Shown piece by piece: positions 32,331 to 43,085 of a DNA stretch of 64,000 nucleotides. The translations under genes were made by a program, and so were the position numbers. The stretch is taken from NCBI GenBank assembly GCA_977006965.1, contig OZ345352.1, forward strand, positions 2,790,001 to 2,854,000, written 5' to 3'. Under the pieces are notes generated by a model that had not been told where the DNA came from, did no database searches, and was given only the letters and a program-made list of their open reading frames with translations. The DNA is from Phymatolithon calcareum (Eukaryota > Rhodophyta > Florideophyceae > Hapalidiales). The stretch's first letter is position 1, and the number at the start of each line of letters is the position of its first letter.

Positions 32331-34755
32331 GATGACACACAAAGGAAAAATGAAATCAAGGAACGAATGCGTAGTCTCATTGAGGACCTCAAGGGAAGTA
32401 CCTCCCCCGAATCGGTATCCCATATCTACAGAGAGATTGTAGACCTCGGAGGAAAGTCAAGAAAAGAATCCAAGAAAGAAATCGTGCTTCGTAAGTACCA
32501 AGAAGGCATTCCCGGAGTCATCGAAGACCTCAAAAAGTGCAACAATGTAAGAGATCTACACCAGGGGTACAAGACACTTGTTAAAACTTGGTGTGATCCG
32601 GGGAGAACTAGAAAACGCACACCTGCACGCAATAAGTCATTTTGGAATACAGAGCTCGACAAAATCGCACTGAAGCGAAAGAAACTTTACAGGAAAGCCA
32701 GATCATCCCGATCACAGGAAGACTGGGGTCGTTACCACGAGTACAAGTACCAAATCAGAACCTTGGTGAACAAGAGAAAGAAAGAGCAGTATCAAGAATA
32801 CATTGCCGAGCTCGAGGAGAAGGATGGACCAGCGGCTTTGAAGCAACTTGCCAAGATGAAAAAGAAAATTCGAAGAAGAAAGCTAAGAAACGAGATGACA
32901 GGAAGCCCCATGAATTGCGCTAAATTCTCAGCCCATATCTCAGCGACATGCCATATCACCGAAAGTGGCAACCCGGACTAAGAAAATTCTCCTGCACAGA
33001 GGAAATGAGGACGAAAATTGAAGCGGCTATCCGTAAAGCACCAAACGGAAAGGCACCAGGCTTAGATAAGGTGAAGGCTGAAATGCTGAAAGTCGATATA
33101 TCGCTCAACGCCGAAGTGCTTACAGCCTTATGGGAGGCCTGCGGGAGGTGTGGAGACACGCCTCTGCACTGGCAGAAAGCGCTCCTCGTCCCAATACACA
33201 AGAAGGGGTCACACGAGGATCCCGGAAACTACCGACAGATTTCCTTGCTGAGCTACACAAGGAAAATTATTGAGACAGCTATTGATATGAAGCTGCGCGC
33301 AATATACTCAAACCACTGGTATCAGCTTGGGTTCCGAAAGGGGAAGAGCACTGAACTGGCCATCGCAAGAGCTACTGAGCTATTAAAAGAGGATCAGAGA
33401 TGTGTAGCAGTATTGGACCTTAAGGCTGCCTACGACACAGTACTGAGAGTACACTTGGTGAACAGAATGAGACAAGTACTGCCCAAGGAGATCTGTGCAA
33501 TGGCCGAGGCGTTCTTGACACCATCCTGGGTAGCAACAATTGGTGCTACGGACAGCTGGTTTCTAGTGGACAGGGGGGTCCCACAAGGGTCCCCTCTCAG
33601 TCCAAGCCTCTACAACATCTTCATGGATGAATTTGCAGAGCGAATGAGCCGGGCATCAAAAATCTGGGCTGAAGTACCGGCTATCCTCTTCGCAGACGAT
33701 GTTCTTCTCTCTGCGAAATTACCCTCTCCACTGCAAGGACTATTGGATATAGCTACCCAATGGGCACAAGAGCGAGAGATTACTTGGAACACTAAACAAG
33801 GGAAAAGCGAAGTCCTTGAATCAGAGGAAACATTGGGCAAGACATTAAAGTCGCAAACAAGGTACTAGCACAAGTTCCGGAGGTCACGTACCTTGGAGTA
33901 TCCCGAGACCCCGGAGGAGTCACAGATACGTTAATGATGCAACGACTAAAGAAAGCAAGGACGGCCGTGTACGAGTTGCGTACACTGGGAGTGTTCAAGA
34001 AAGGGCTGAGTATACATAAGTGTATTCAGATATACAAGGCACTAGTACAGCCACGCTGGGAGTACGCAATGCACTTAACGCCTTGAACAGAAGACGTACA
34101 AATGCCGTCAAGGAAGTAGAAGCAACATTCTTCAATCAAGTTTTCGGGCCACTGGCCCGAGGAAGGACGGATGGGCTCCGTCTCCTGTGCCGGATCCAGG
34201 CGGCCGCGCATAGGCGAGAAATCTTGGCCTTAAATGCTGAGAAGGAACAAGGCGAAAGAACGTATGTATTCAAATGAAGTGCCCGAAAGAAGAAACAACC
34301 ATGAATGGCAGTACACGAAGAAAGATATCGCCGCGATGGAGACCAGAGAGCCGTTCGGTGAAGCTGTAAAGCATATCCAAACAAACCAATCTTCGCAAAC
34401 ACTTCGATCGAAATTTCTGGAAATGGAAGGACACCGCCTAGAATCGAAGCGGAAAAGAAAGATACCATACGACGAGACAAGAGAATTTCCAGCAATCCTC
34501 AAGTTCCCCAAGGCGAAGCACAGACAACTCGCGCTGCAGTATGCCTGTCGCAGATTCCCACAGGTGTCAACAGCAAGTATGACTGAAGAATTCGGCACCA
34601 GAGCCAGAGAGCATATGGAGACCCTTGAACGCACGCTAGCAGGGTACGAACTCGAAGGAAAAAAACGACTGGAAACAGAAAAGGAGCTAGATGAGCTCTT
34701 ACTACTTAGCAAGACACTCATAGAACGCATGGAGAACGAAGAAGGCCTGTATTAA
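32226..34755 (+). pseudogene. LINE-A reverse transcriptase, frameshifted
   Basis: RT motifs are present: GKAPGLDKVKAEML, CVAVLDLKAAYDTV (motif A), RGVPQGSPLSPSLYNIFMDE (B) and AILFADDVLL (C, catalytic FADD). Compared with copy A2, one A is lost near 32962 (after CHITE), one base is lost near 33850, a stop occurs at about 34085 (CCTTGA for CCCTGG), and two bases are lost near 34230. The C-terminal thumb and basic region to 34755 align well. The encoded enzyme would be non-functional. No RNase H domain follows. Confidence 0.85.
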
Positions 34756-34980
34756 TCCGCAGAATGCAAGGCAAAAAGTGGTCGAGTCCAAGCACCAACA
34801 ATCCCGTAGAGGACTGAGATAGGACTACTTTGAGTCCTGAGTTTTCCCGTCCGCCATACTGGTGGACGTTTAGTGAGCTACAAAAATGTAGGTAGCATCA
34901 GAGGAAGCCTTGCCCATATCTTCGGAAGTCTGTGGGGCTTTTAAATAAACTAGAAAGGAAAAAAAAACATCGCACATGCT

Positions 34981-35901
34981 CGACTCCGAACCCGAGATTG
35001 ACTCTATGTATGAACTGGTGAGAACAGTGCACAGATCAATAGAAGAGGGATTTTCATTAGCATTGACCGGGGTTCAAGACGCATTAGAACATATCGACAG
35101 CGGGTTTGAGCAGAAAGAATTAATGCAGACGAAAAAGGAGCAAGTGAAGTTTGTCCGTAGAAAAGGAGAAGGTCAAATCGTATTGGGCATTTTGTTGAGC
35201 GAGGGCACAGCAACTGGCCGGCCGAACCAAGTTCGTGCCATGGAGCTTTACAATCAAGCCATAGAGGAGGCCGGTCGTATGCGCGCCGTGTAAAACCTCG
35301 CATTATTGCTTAACAACGGAGCAGAAGGTGTACCGGCAAACCTGTTAGTTCCGTGGAGCTTTACAATCAAGCCATAGACAGTGCCGATTATGTGCGCGCA
35401 ATGTGCCACCTCACAGTGTTGTTTGAAAACGGAGCAGAAGGATTACCGGCAAACCCTGTGCGTTCCGTGGAGCTTTACACTCAAGCCATAGAGAAAGGCT
35501 ATGTGACTGGGAAGATTGCTCTTCCTGAGCTGCTTCATCATGGAAGCTCCGCGCTGGAGGAAGATGCCTCACGTGCTTTGGAGCTTTATAGGAGTGTGAT
35601 GGAAAGTACTGGAAGCGCTGACGCAATGTACAGCTTGGGACTTCTGATGCAATTTGGCGGCCAAGGTGTGTTAAGAAATCCTGCTCGTGCTCAGGAGCTT
35701 TACTCGCATGCGATAAAGAAAGGCGAGATAGACAATTCTTACTGCAGAGTACGACATTTAATGGACTCTGGCGTTGAGGGCTTACCAGTAGAGCCTCAGC
35801 AGAAAGTGAAATTACGCACTTGTGGAGAAGCTATGTACAGTCTTTCCCAACTGCTGCGAGATAGCGCAGATAGGGTGCCTGCAAATCCCGTCAAAGCATA
35901 A
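34981..35901 (+). pseudogene. Sel1-repeat protein, 3' part
   Basis: Continues in frame from 28739 once the LINE and one target duplication are removed. After KKEQVKFVRRKGEGQIVLG come several repeats with the Sel1 pattern (RAMELYNQAI; NGAEGLPANPVRSVELYTQ; AMYSLGLLMQFGGQG; RAQELYSHAIKKG; AMYSLSQLLRDSA). The usual repeat is A..LG.....G..G...D...A...Y..A. A TAA at 35291 falls where a repeat needs Tyr or similar, and an indel near 35340 shifts the frame, so the gene has decayed beyond the insertion alone. A fragmentary paralogue lies at 19.54 kb. Confidence 0.75.
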
Positions 35902-36025
35902 CAACTGCTTCTGAGTGCTCGTTCTGAAATCAATGTGTCAGTTGTTGATTAGAGGTTTTTTTAATATTAAAGTATTTCGTTTAGCACTGGTCTCCTTATT
36001 GATTAGATAAACATGACCGCGTGTG

Positions 36026-36057
36026 GTGATTTCGCCAAATATATTTGACGAAATCAC
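36026..36057. repeat. 32-bp near-perfect palindrome
   Basis: GTGATTTCGCCAAATA is followed directly by TATTTGACGAAATCAC; 15 of 16 pairs match with no loop. It lies about 120 bp downstream of the Sel1 pseudogene stop. Function unknown; it may be a fold-back remnant. Confidence 0.8.
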
Positions 36058-36099
36058 AACCCTGCTAACTTTCAGGTTTGAAAACTTATTTTAACCTCG

Positions 36100-37250
36100 A
36101 GCGCGAGGCTACGTGGTGTGGGGCCAGGAAAACTCCTTGAAATGAAAGTGAGAGTAGACTTTGGCTTGTACCAACGAGAAGCCGCGGCGCCCATGGAGAA
36201 CACTCCATAACCTGACGGGAACACAGGTACACACGGAGATCAAGAGTGTATAAGAGTCTACGCCGTGTGGGCTTGGGTCAGTCCCGGCGATAACTTCAAG
36301 AGAGACCTTGGGAGCTTTTAAAATAAATCAAAACATATCCCCCCGGCGATAACTGCGCACGCGTCGTAATGACGCGCGATGACGAATAGCGAAACGAAAA
36401 GGACGGAAAAAGAATGTAGGAGTAGGCGAGGACAGTGGAATCAGGTAAACAGAGGTAGAAGAGTCGATTTACAGCTGGAGAACACTCGACAGCCTTGCGG
36501 GAGCTCCAGCGGTTGTGCAGTTCGGACACGAGCGCGAGCCTTCTCCTTGATGAGGATGGATGTAAATTTCGGGATTCTTCTGTTTGTCGAAGAGCCGTTG
36601 ACATCCATCCGCAGAGTCTGGACCTCCTACATATTGCTTGCCGTGCAAGGTCGGCCAAACCTCGCGCGAAGATTCCTTGTCCAGCCTTATCGTCTCTGCA
36701 ATGAAGAGCTGTGCTCTGGCTCACATAACTCCGCACAGAAGGATACTGGCCTTCCTTCGTGGGCCAACTCAAAGCTAACTCTCCAACTATGTTTTTCCCT
36801 CTTGTTGAATTCCCTTCATCACAGCCACAAGATCTACTGGCGTGAGATGAATTCAAGACTTCCGTGGGCACGAGATGACGGATAAGCTACGTGGCGTCAT
36901 CATTTTGGTGCATGCTTACCTCCTCACGATAGCTTTCTCTAGTTTTATTCATAGATCATTTCTGGTATATAAGACAATTTAGTCGACCCCAAGTAGCAGG
37001 GTCACGAACATCGACGTTCAGATAAATCATCGACAGCTGATACCGAGACAGACATCCATCGTCGACCGTTAGATCGGTTTGTCGACTAACTATGGCCAAG
37101 TAAACCTTCTTCTTGATTCCAACCCTCACACGAACTACGCTCACACGGCCAGCCCCATGGAGACGTCTAGTGTTACAGCTTCCACAATGGATAAGTTCGG
37201 CGATAATACCGCGCAGTCATCTTGATGCGGACGGACGGCGTCGTTGTCCT
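36100..37250. other. Intergenic, no supported gene
   Basis: Long overlapping frames exist on both strands (36296-36871 minus, 36379-36885 plus), but neither shows a domain or a convincing amino-acid composition. Nothing further was identified. Confidence 0.4.
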
Positions 37251-37255
37251 TGATA

Positions 37256-37517
37256 CGGCGATGTTGGCTGAGCCGTCGACCTTGGAACGGACGCACGAAA
37301 AGGGAAAAGGGAAACTTGCACGCGATTGCCTCCATGCTGGAGTGGACGGCGAAACGGATGTGGTCAAGAAGGTTTGGGACGATGTCATCTTCCGGCAGCA
37401 TCGTTGGCTTGGCCGCCGACATTTAGACGGACGCATGGAAAAGGGAAAAGTGAACTTGAGCCCGATTGTCCCCGTGCTGGCTTGCATGGCGCAGCGGTTG
37501 AGGTCAAGAAGGGTTGA
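37256..37517. repeat. Imperfect tandem duplication, unit about 140 bp
   Basis: GGACGCACGAAAAGGGAAAA...GGTCAAGAAGG (first unit) recurs as GGACGCATGGAAAAGGGAAA...GGTCAAGAAGG (second unit) with moderate divergence. One open frame runs through both units from 37222 to 37641, but no protein family was recognised. Confidence 0.6.
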
Positions 37518-37905
37518 AAAAACTCAAAGTCCGCATGATCGAAGGGACACGCGGGCGAAGTTGACGAGCCGAAATCTGAAGAACTCTATTCCTTCCTTTA
37601 CTCAGAGGAAGGAACTAACTACCTTATATACTACAAGCTAGGCGAAAAACAGTGCAGCAGCGCGTACACACACGAGAGACATGTGACCATGTGGCCGAAC
37701 AGATAACTAAAAAGAGCGGCATGGCTGCAGAGATCCGAGTTGTGCAACGTACAATCGCGAGACTGAAAGAGTTCACATTCGGACAGCGACATAACAGCGG
37801 GCGTGGCACTAGCTTCTTAGATCTGCATTTTGTTTGGAATGTTGAAATGGAGTGCCGTCCGATGCGCGCCTTGACTGACGAAGCGCCTTCATTACATAGA
37901 AAATA

Positions 37906-38198
37906 TGCCACCTGTGGTATAGTGGTAAAACTGCCTCCGCGCACCTGTGCGCATGTTTCGGTATGATACAGGAAGGAATGTGAGGTCGCCGGTTCGAGTC
38001 CTGTCCCAAACAAGAATTGAATTACGTTCCGCGAAGGGCACACGGATTTCGCCGTGTAGTGGTGTGCCGCAGTACTCGCGGGAAGCAGTTACGCGAGTAC
38101 CCAGAATGGATCCAGCTCATGAACATCTTAGAGGCCCCCTAGATGTGAGCTACCTTAGCGTAGCTCGAATATCATGCAATAAACAAACAAACAAACAA
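37906..38198 (+). mobile_element. tRNA-derived SINE with (AAAC)n tail and 12-bp TSD
   Basis: ACATAGAAAATA is present at 37894-37905 and 38199-38210. The element starts TGCCACCTGTGGTATAGTGG, carrying a box A-like TGGTATAGTGGTAAA and a box B-like GGTTCGAGTCC about 75 bp further on, as in tRNA-derived pol III promoters. A unique body follows and it ends in AATAAACAAACAAACAAAC. All parts of a SINE are present. The acceptor stem does not pair, so it is not a tRNA gene. A partial copy lies at 19990-20098. Confidence 0.88.
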
Positions 38199-38210
38199 AC
38201 ATAGAAAATA

Positions 38211-39265
38211 GTGGCTGTCAATGAATACAGAAAAAAGGCGACTTTAGTATCAAGCGCCCGATCTCCATTGGCCCAATATTGGGCAATATGCATCAGGACC
38301 TGTTCGTGCGAACTCAGGTGGGAAGGCGGATAGGTTTAAAAGAAAGCCCTTCTTAACCCTCTCGTACTGCAAAAATTAAGGTTTATCGGGACACATTAGA
38401 ATAATTTGATTGTCGGTCTCCCGCGAATGGCCATAATTCGTGGAGCACTTCTCGTCCTTCGTCACGGAGTTGAGAAGGCTTTGGGTGATTTGGGGCAACG
38501 TGTGCGAAGGTAAATGCAAAGTGGCCTTTTTTGTGTGTAAATATGCCTATTCGTTTAGATGATGCAGAGGGCTCGCGCGTTCGGCTACGGATCTCATTTC
38601 ATGCTGGAAGTATTCCTCACAAAAATACCGGAACATGGTGATTTCCTTTTCCCCATCACAGGAGAAACATGAAAGTTTCAGGCAGTTTCTTCGTCGACTA
38701 AAACCTTCGTTTCCTGGCCAGCAACGGAACATTTCGGACAGTAAGAGCTTTACTCTTGCGTTACATAATTGGTCACATGTCATTGCTAGGACCTTAAGGA
38801 TACTGGAAAAGTTGGAATAATGCTGAACTTCGGTAACTGCAGTGAATGCGTCGAAAGATCGAAATGGATTATTTTTCAATTATTTTAATAAAAATATACG
38901 GAATATTTTCAAAAAAGTTGGATATCCGCGGTGGTGGGACCACTCCGGAAAGAGACGGCTAGTTTTGGTGAAAAGGAAAAAGAACGGTAGATATTTGTTT
39001 CGGCGAAGCAGGGATCGGGAGTCCCGGGACTGCCTCTTCTTTCGCCCGGACATTGTCTCTGCTGTCGACTTGTGCCGCACGTGTGCCAGTCACATTCGAT
39101 TCGCCTATATGCATCGCGCTTGATGCACACGGCGCATCCGAGGGCAGGTTCCTTGTAAACAGCCGTAGTACCGCAAACGAATCAAGGTCTTCAGAAGCAC
39201 ACTTTTTACTTGGCGGGACGAGAACTGCATCAAGCCTGGAGACTCTCGTATCTTGGGTTAACCAT
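38211..39265. other. Intergenic, no gene seen
   Basis: Short open frames only, overlapping on both strands at 38547-38879 and 38842-39123. No domain or transposon match to other parts of the window was found. Confidence 0.4.
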
Positions 39266-40179
39266 GAATAAAAAGGGTGTTACGGATGACACGGCCATAG
39301 CAAGAGTTCGAAATGCGGCGGGATGCATACATAAATTTCGGGAATTTGGAGTGAATGTTTGAGGATTCAAACCGGAGACATGCATCAGGATCTTTAAGTC
39401 GCTAATTATCCCGAAATGAGAGTATGCGCTACACGTTACTCCAATGACAAGTCGATTGGTCTCGGCAATCGAATCGACAGAGGGCTTGTTCTACAAGAAT
39501 GTTTTCGGAAAATATGCCGAACACCGCCGGGACCAAATGCGATTTCTGTGCCTGGGACCACCAAAGATAAGGAGACGTCATCAAGCAGACAGGTTTGCAT
39601 TAAGCCTGGTAAGACACATAAAGCGCCTTGAAGAAACAGAAGAGTACTTTGGAAGAGATGAGGACATTAAGGAGGCAATGAAGGATATTGAATATCTCAA
39701 GATTTATGAAGACTTGCGACAAGCCCTTCAGAAAGCCCAGGAGGGATCTGTCACGAAGAAGAGAAGTAGAGAAGAAACAATTAAGGTATGGGAAAAGGAA
39801 GAAGAAGGCAGATCAATGAAGATTCCTATTCAAGGCAAGCTACCAGGTATCTTTTACATAGGGGAAAGAACAACACGATTAAGGTGCCTAAGGTTGACAT
39901 TCAACCGAGCACCCCATTGGAGGAAATCAATATTGGGTGCCTACTGTGGGTTTACCGCGGTGATCGAAGCCCTGCAACGTACTCTAGCGTCGTCGAAGGT
40001 AAGTACAGAAATTGAGTTTGAATGCAAGAGACTCACAGGAGCTCTTGTTGGGATATAATTACGAATCAAGAACGTTTTGAGTAGCCAGACGACTTTAGCT
40101 TAGAGAATATCGCAAGAGCTGCCCCGTTACTCCAAGGTGAGGCTTTGGGAGCTCTCAGCATAAAATCATCAAATATCCC
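39266..40179 (+). mobile_element. LINE-B 3' fragment (copy B1)
   Basis: KGVTDDTAIARVRNAAG, then PK*EYALHVTPMTSRLVSAIE and FYKNVFGKYAEHRRDQM, align with the post-RT region of LINE-A (GGVTDTLMMQRLKKA; QPRWEYAMHLTPW; FFNQVFGPLARGRTDRL), so this is a related but separate lineage. The frame is open from 39444 to 40058 (ends ALVGI). The 3' UTR ends ATCATCAAATATCCC, the point at which copies B1 and B2 diverge; there is no poly(A). The RT core is missing (5' truncation). Confidence 0.75.
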
Positions 40180-40336
40180 GCAAACGAATCCGACTCCACG
40201 TGTACCACCATCGCTACCTTGATCTAAGAATCTCGTCCACTGACGCACGGCAAGGTACGATATTGAAATTTTTTCGACATCGTACCCTTCCGTTGTCTTC
40301 GCTGTCTAATAATGATTCAAGGATAACGTCTCTCGT

Positions 40337-40745
40337 GTGTCTATATGACGCAAATTTTCCATCAATTGAGGGCAATTTGAAAGCTCAAAAAGTTTTCAAA
40401 AAGGAATGTAGATCGTTCGTGCCATTTTTGGAAAGACAGGCTTGTGTTTTGAGTGAGGAGAATCCCAACTATTCCCTTACAATTGATTTGTTCGCTTGTA
40501 GCAACGAAAATATGCCGGTCAGTCAGAACCAGACCTGGGCTCCATACGCCGTACGATTGCCTCATGACGATGCTTCCTCAAGGTCGATGATTCCTCATCG
40601 CCGCTATCGAAAAATTGCTACTTGCACGTCCGCTAGGCTGAAAAGAATCGGAAGAAAAGAGACTACCGTGACAGAGCTGCTTAAATTTTTCGGAATACTT
40701 GTCATCATGACAAGATTTGATTTTGGTGCGAACGGCGATTAATTG
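40337..40745 (+). mobile_element. piggyBac-like 5'-end fragment (PB-4)
   Basis: Begins GTGTCTATATGACGCAAATT with the CATCAATTGAGGG terminal sequence and AAAGCTCAAAAAGTTTTC subterminal sequence shared with the copies at 47.79 and 51.73 kb. The frame then reads APYAVRLPHDDASSRS and KETTVTELLKFFGILVIMT, ending at a TAA after FGANGD. It matches the fragment at 19.73-19.92 kb to its last codon, so the two may derive from one truncated master. Confidence 0.7.
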
Positions 40746-41130
40746 AAGATAACCGACACAACGTCAGATAGTCGCTTGTACTCCAGAATTTAAAAGCACA
40801 ACGAGATGGAGGAAGTGGCCATCATTGTCCGATCTCGGATCTCTGATCCTGACGCTGTCATTCGGCAGTGGCGGGAGTGCCGCTCAGCTGGTGAATTAAA
40901 ACGCGGAAAGGTGACTGAATGCTGGAGAATCACCAGTGGCACGGACATGCTGTTGATTTTACTAGAGCGAGGGACATTTATTCAGAGAGCTGTACAGATT
41001 CAATATAGACAGTATGTGATGCGTATTGCGGAGGTACATCTCGTCCTTGTATCAAGCAGAATATGACATGAGCGGTGCGTGGGACCGGGGAAGTTAGCTG
41101 TGCCAAGCGCGAGTGTAGGGCTCAATAGTC

Positions 41131-41499
41131 TCAAGATTTGTGAATGGTGTTCATGTGCTTCTTCATGTGGGAACGTTGTTTAAACTGCCGATGACATAGA
41201 CGGCATTCATGTTTTCTCTCGTTCTTATGCACATTGGAGATGTGACGTGTGAGTCCATCTCGAAATGCAAAAGTTTTGGCACAAATCGTACAAAGCTTGA
41301 CCTTCTTCTTATCGTGCACCGAGCGCACATGCTTGTTCAGGTTCCCTCGCTCTTTGAAACACATTTTGCATGTGGAGCACTGAAATGGCTTAGCGGATGC
41401 TGAGCCTGTACCGCACAGAACGCCATATACATTTGCTACTGCAAAGGATTCATTCGGGTTCAAAATAAACTTGATGTCAGACTTCTTCGGTGAATCCAT
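41131..41499 (-). CDS. C2H2 zinc-finger protein, three fingers
   Basis: 122 aa from the ATG at 41499. Three consecutive C2H2 fingers fill the C-terminal two thirds: FQCSTCKMCFKERGNLNKHV..H, KLCTICAKTFAFRDGLTRHI..H and HECRLCHRQFKQRSHMKKHM..H, with all Cys and His present and short linkers. The frame stays open upstream to about 41607 without another ATG, so a 5' exon could extend it. Tandem fingers of this type bind DNA; targets are unknown. The region is intact, unlike the transposons around it. No neighbour suggests a pathway. Confidence 0.75.
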   Translation of the reverse strand: MDSPKKSDIKFILNPNESFAVANVYGVLCGTGSASAKPFQCSTCKMCFKERGNLNKHVRSVHDKKKVKLCTICAKTFAFRDGLTRHISNVHKNERKHECRLCHRQFKQRSHMKKHMNTIHKS

Positions 41500-41639
41500 T
41501 GTGAACAGATGCTCTGCGTTTGACCTCGGGTGCAAGATATACGCTGAACGCCACGTCACTTTCTGAGTGCGAGATACTGATGAATATGAATCTGTGCCAT
41601 TCCACACTTGGGATGTGTATAAACTCTACTTTACCCACA

Positions 41640-43055
41640 GTCCAGCGTCGATGATCCAGTTTTTAGTCCGGATTCGCTGTTGACAAGAATAGTGATACAG
41701 TTTTGTTGCACAGAAAAATTGCACGGTGCAAAAGTATAAATACATTCCTCAACCTTAAAGAATCAATAGCCATATGCGTCGCGGAATATTGCAATATTCC
41801 ACGATATATCTCGTTCCAATGCAATCCCAAACAAATCTCACGGATGATCTCAGAAACGAACCAGCACGATCTTCCCAATGACGCCATTTTGGATACGAAT
41901 AATCTTCTGTTCCATTCATTCCCAGTCGAAGATTATTTTCCAGTGCAGAGTGAGTACAATTCTTCTTTAACGAGCCTGTTATTAGAGGCGTAGAATCCCT
42001 GCCAAATTAACAGATATCGAAAACCCTGTTGCTACCGAAAAGAGCAACTTTACCGATCTTAGCAAAAGGATTTATCTGCCTTTACGGCTTATATTTCATT
42101 TGAGGATCATTGCCCTCAACTGAAGAGTCAATACTTCTGATTTTGGCGGACTATTTTGTAGGCTTGGAGCTTGTGGCTGACGCCCCGACATATATTAGTC
42201 TTCGCATCCGTGTTTACGAGAGCGCATAATAGATCTCCCGCTCTGGTACTCTCACATTACAATCTTCCGCTACAGGATTGCTCACTCTTCACGGAATGGC
42301 TGTGAAGATCGTTTAGGTCCACGCTATTCCGAATGGTGATTAGAAATGACTTATTACGTGGCAGGGAAGTGTGCCACTTTTTCTATTGACTGCGAAGAAA
42401 TGTGCAGCGCTGTAATAAAAAAGCGGAACTGAACCACGCATATGCGAATGGGGGAGTGCGAGTTCGGCTCACCATCCACTCATGTGAGCACACCTTTTTC
42501 GTCCATCCCATAGATTGCTACGACTGCACATGTTGTAAAACAACTGAGGAAAAAGTTCAGTGGCGATATGCAAAGCTGCGTTAAAGACACGCTTGAACAG
42601 ATCTCTTTCCACTGAAACTTTTTCGCACCTCATCCAGTAACTAATGACATAGTGATAGGATTGTTGCTGGGTGCTGGTACGGAAGTCCCGAGGTGACCGA
42701 ATTCGACTCGGATCAGATGTATGCTCTGTTTATCGGAGAGTGAATGCCGTGCCATTGAAAACGACGCGCGGGACCAAAGACGTTTTCCGATATATACCCG
42801 AAAGAGAAGCAGTATCATTATCATACTCATAAAAGAGGGGACTTCTGACCTAGAAGCGGTGGAACAGGATGGCTACATGGGGGCCTTTAAAATCCAAATG
42901 CCTCTATTTACAGTAGCAACAGTAAGCTAGAGCGCGCGTGTGACAAAGCGAGGAAGGAGGCTTCTTCTGTTAGTATACAGGGAGGTGTCGCGACGTTGGG
43001 CAACGAGAGAAATCAGAGGATGCATCCCACGATCAAAGAAAGGTCCAAATTTCCC
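41640..43055. other. Intergenic, no gene seen
   Basis: Only short frames. An AT-rich inverted repeat ATTCTTTATT/AATAAAGAAT (43060-43083) lies immediately before the LINE-A copy A2. Confidence 0.45.
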
Positions 43056-43085
43056 ATGGATTCTTTATTTTTCAATAAAGAATAG

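Larger units (their letters stand above)
28740..34966 (+). mobile_element. Near full-length LINE-A non-LTR retrotransposon (copy A1)
   Basis: Flanked by the 14-bp duplication ACATCGCACATGCT at 28726-28739 and 34967-34980. The 3' end is ...TTTTAAATAAACTAGAAAGG plus an A run. Order: 5' region (GACCGAACCGATCGGGGCCGG), ORF1 with a coiled coil, a second basic ORF, AP endonuclease and RT. It is about 5.4 kb once the hAT insertion at 29388-30246 is removed. Coding parts carry several indels and stops compared with copy A2, so it is no longer autonomous. Insertion disrupts a Sel1-repeat gene. Confidence 0.9.

Noticed and set aside
36296-36885. Overlapping long ORFs on both strands
   Set aside because: Neither has a recognisable domain or conserved pattern; chance frames in this GC-richer patch are likely.
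37906-38015. tRNA gene (with intron)
   Set aside because: Box A- and B-like sequences are present but acceptor and D stems do not pair, and the unit has a SINE body, tail and TSD.
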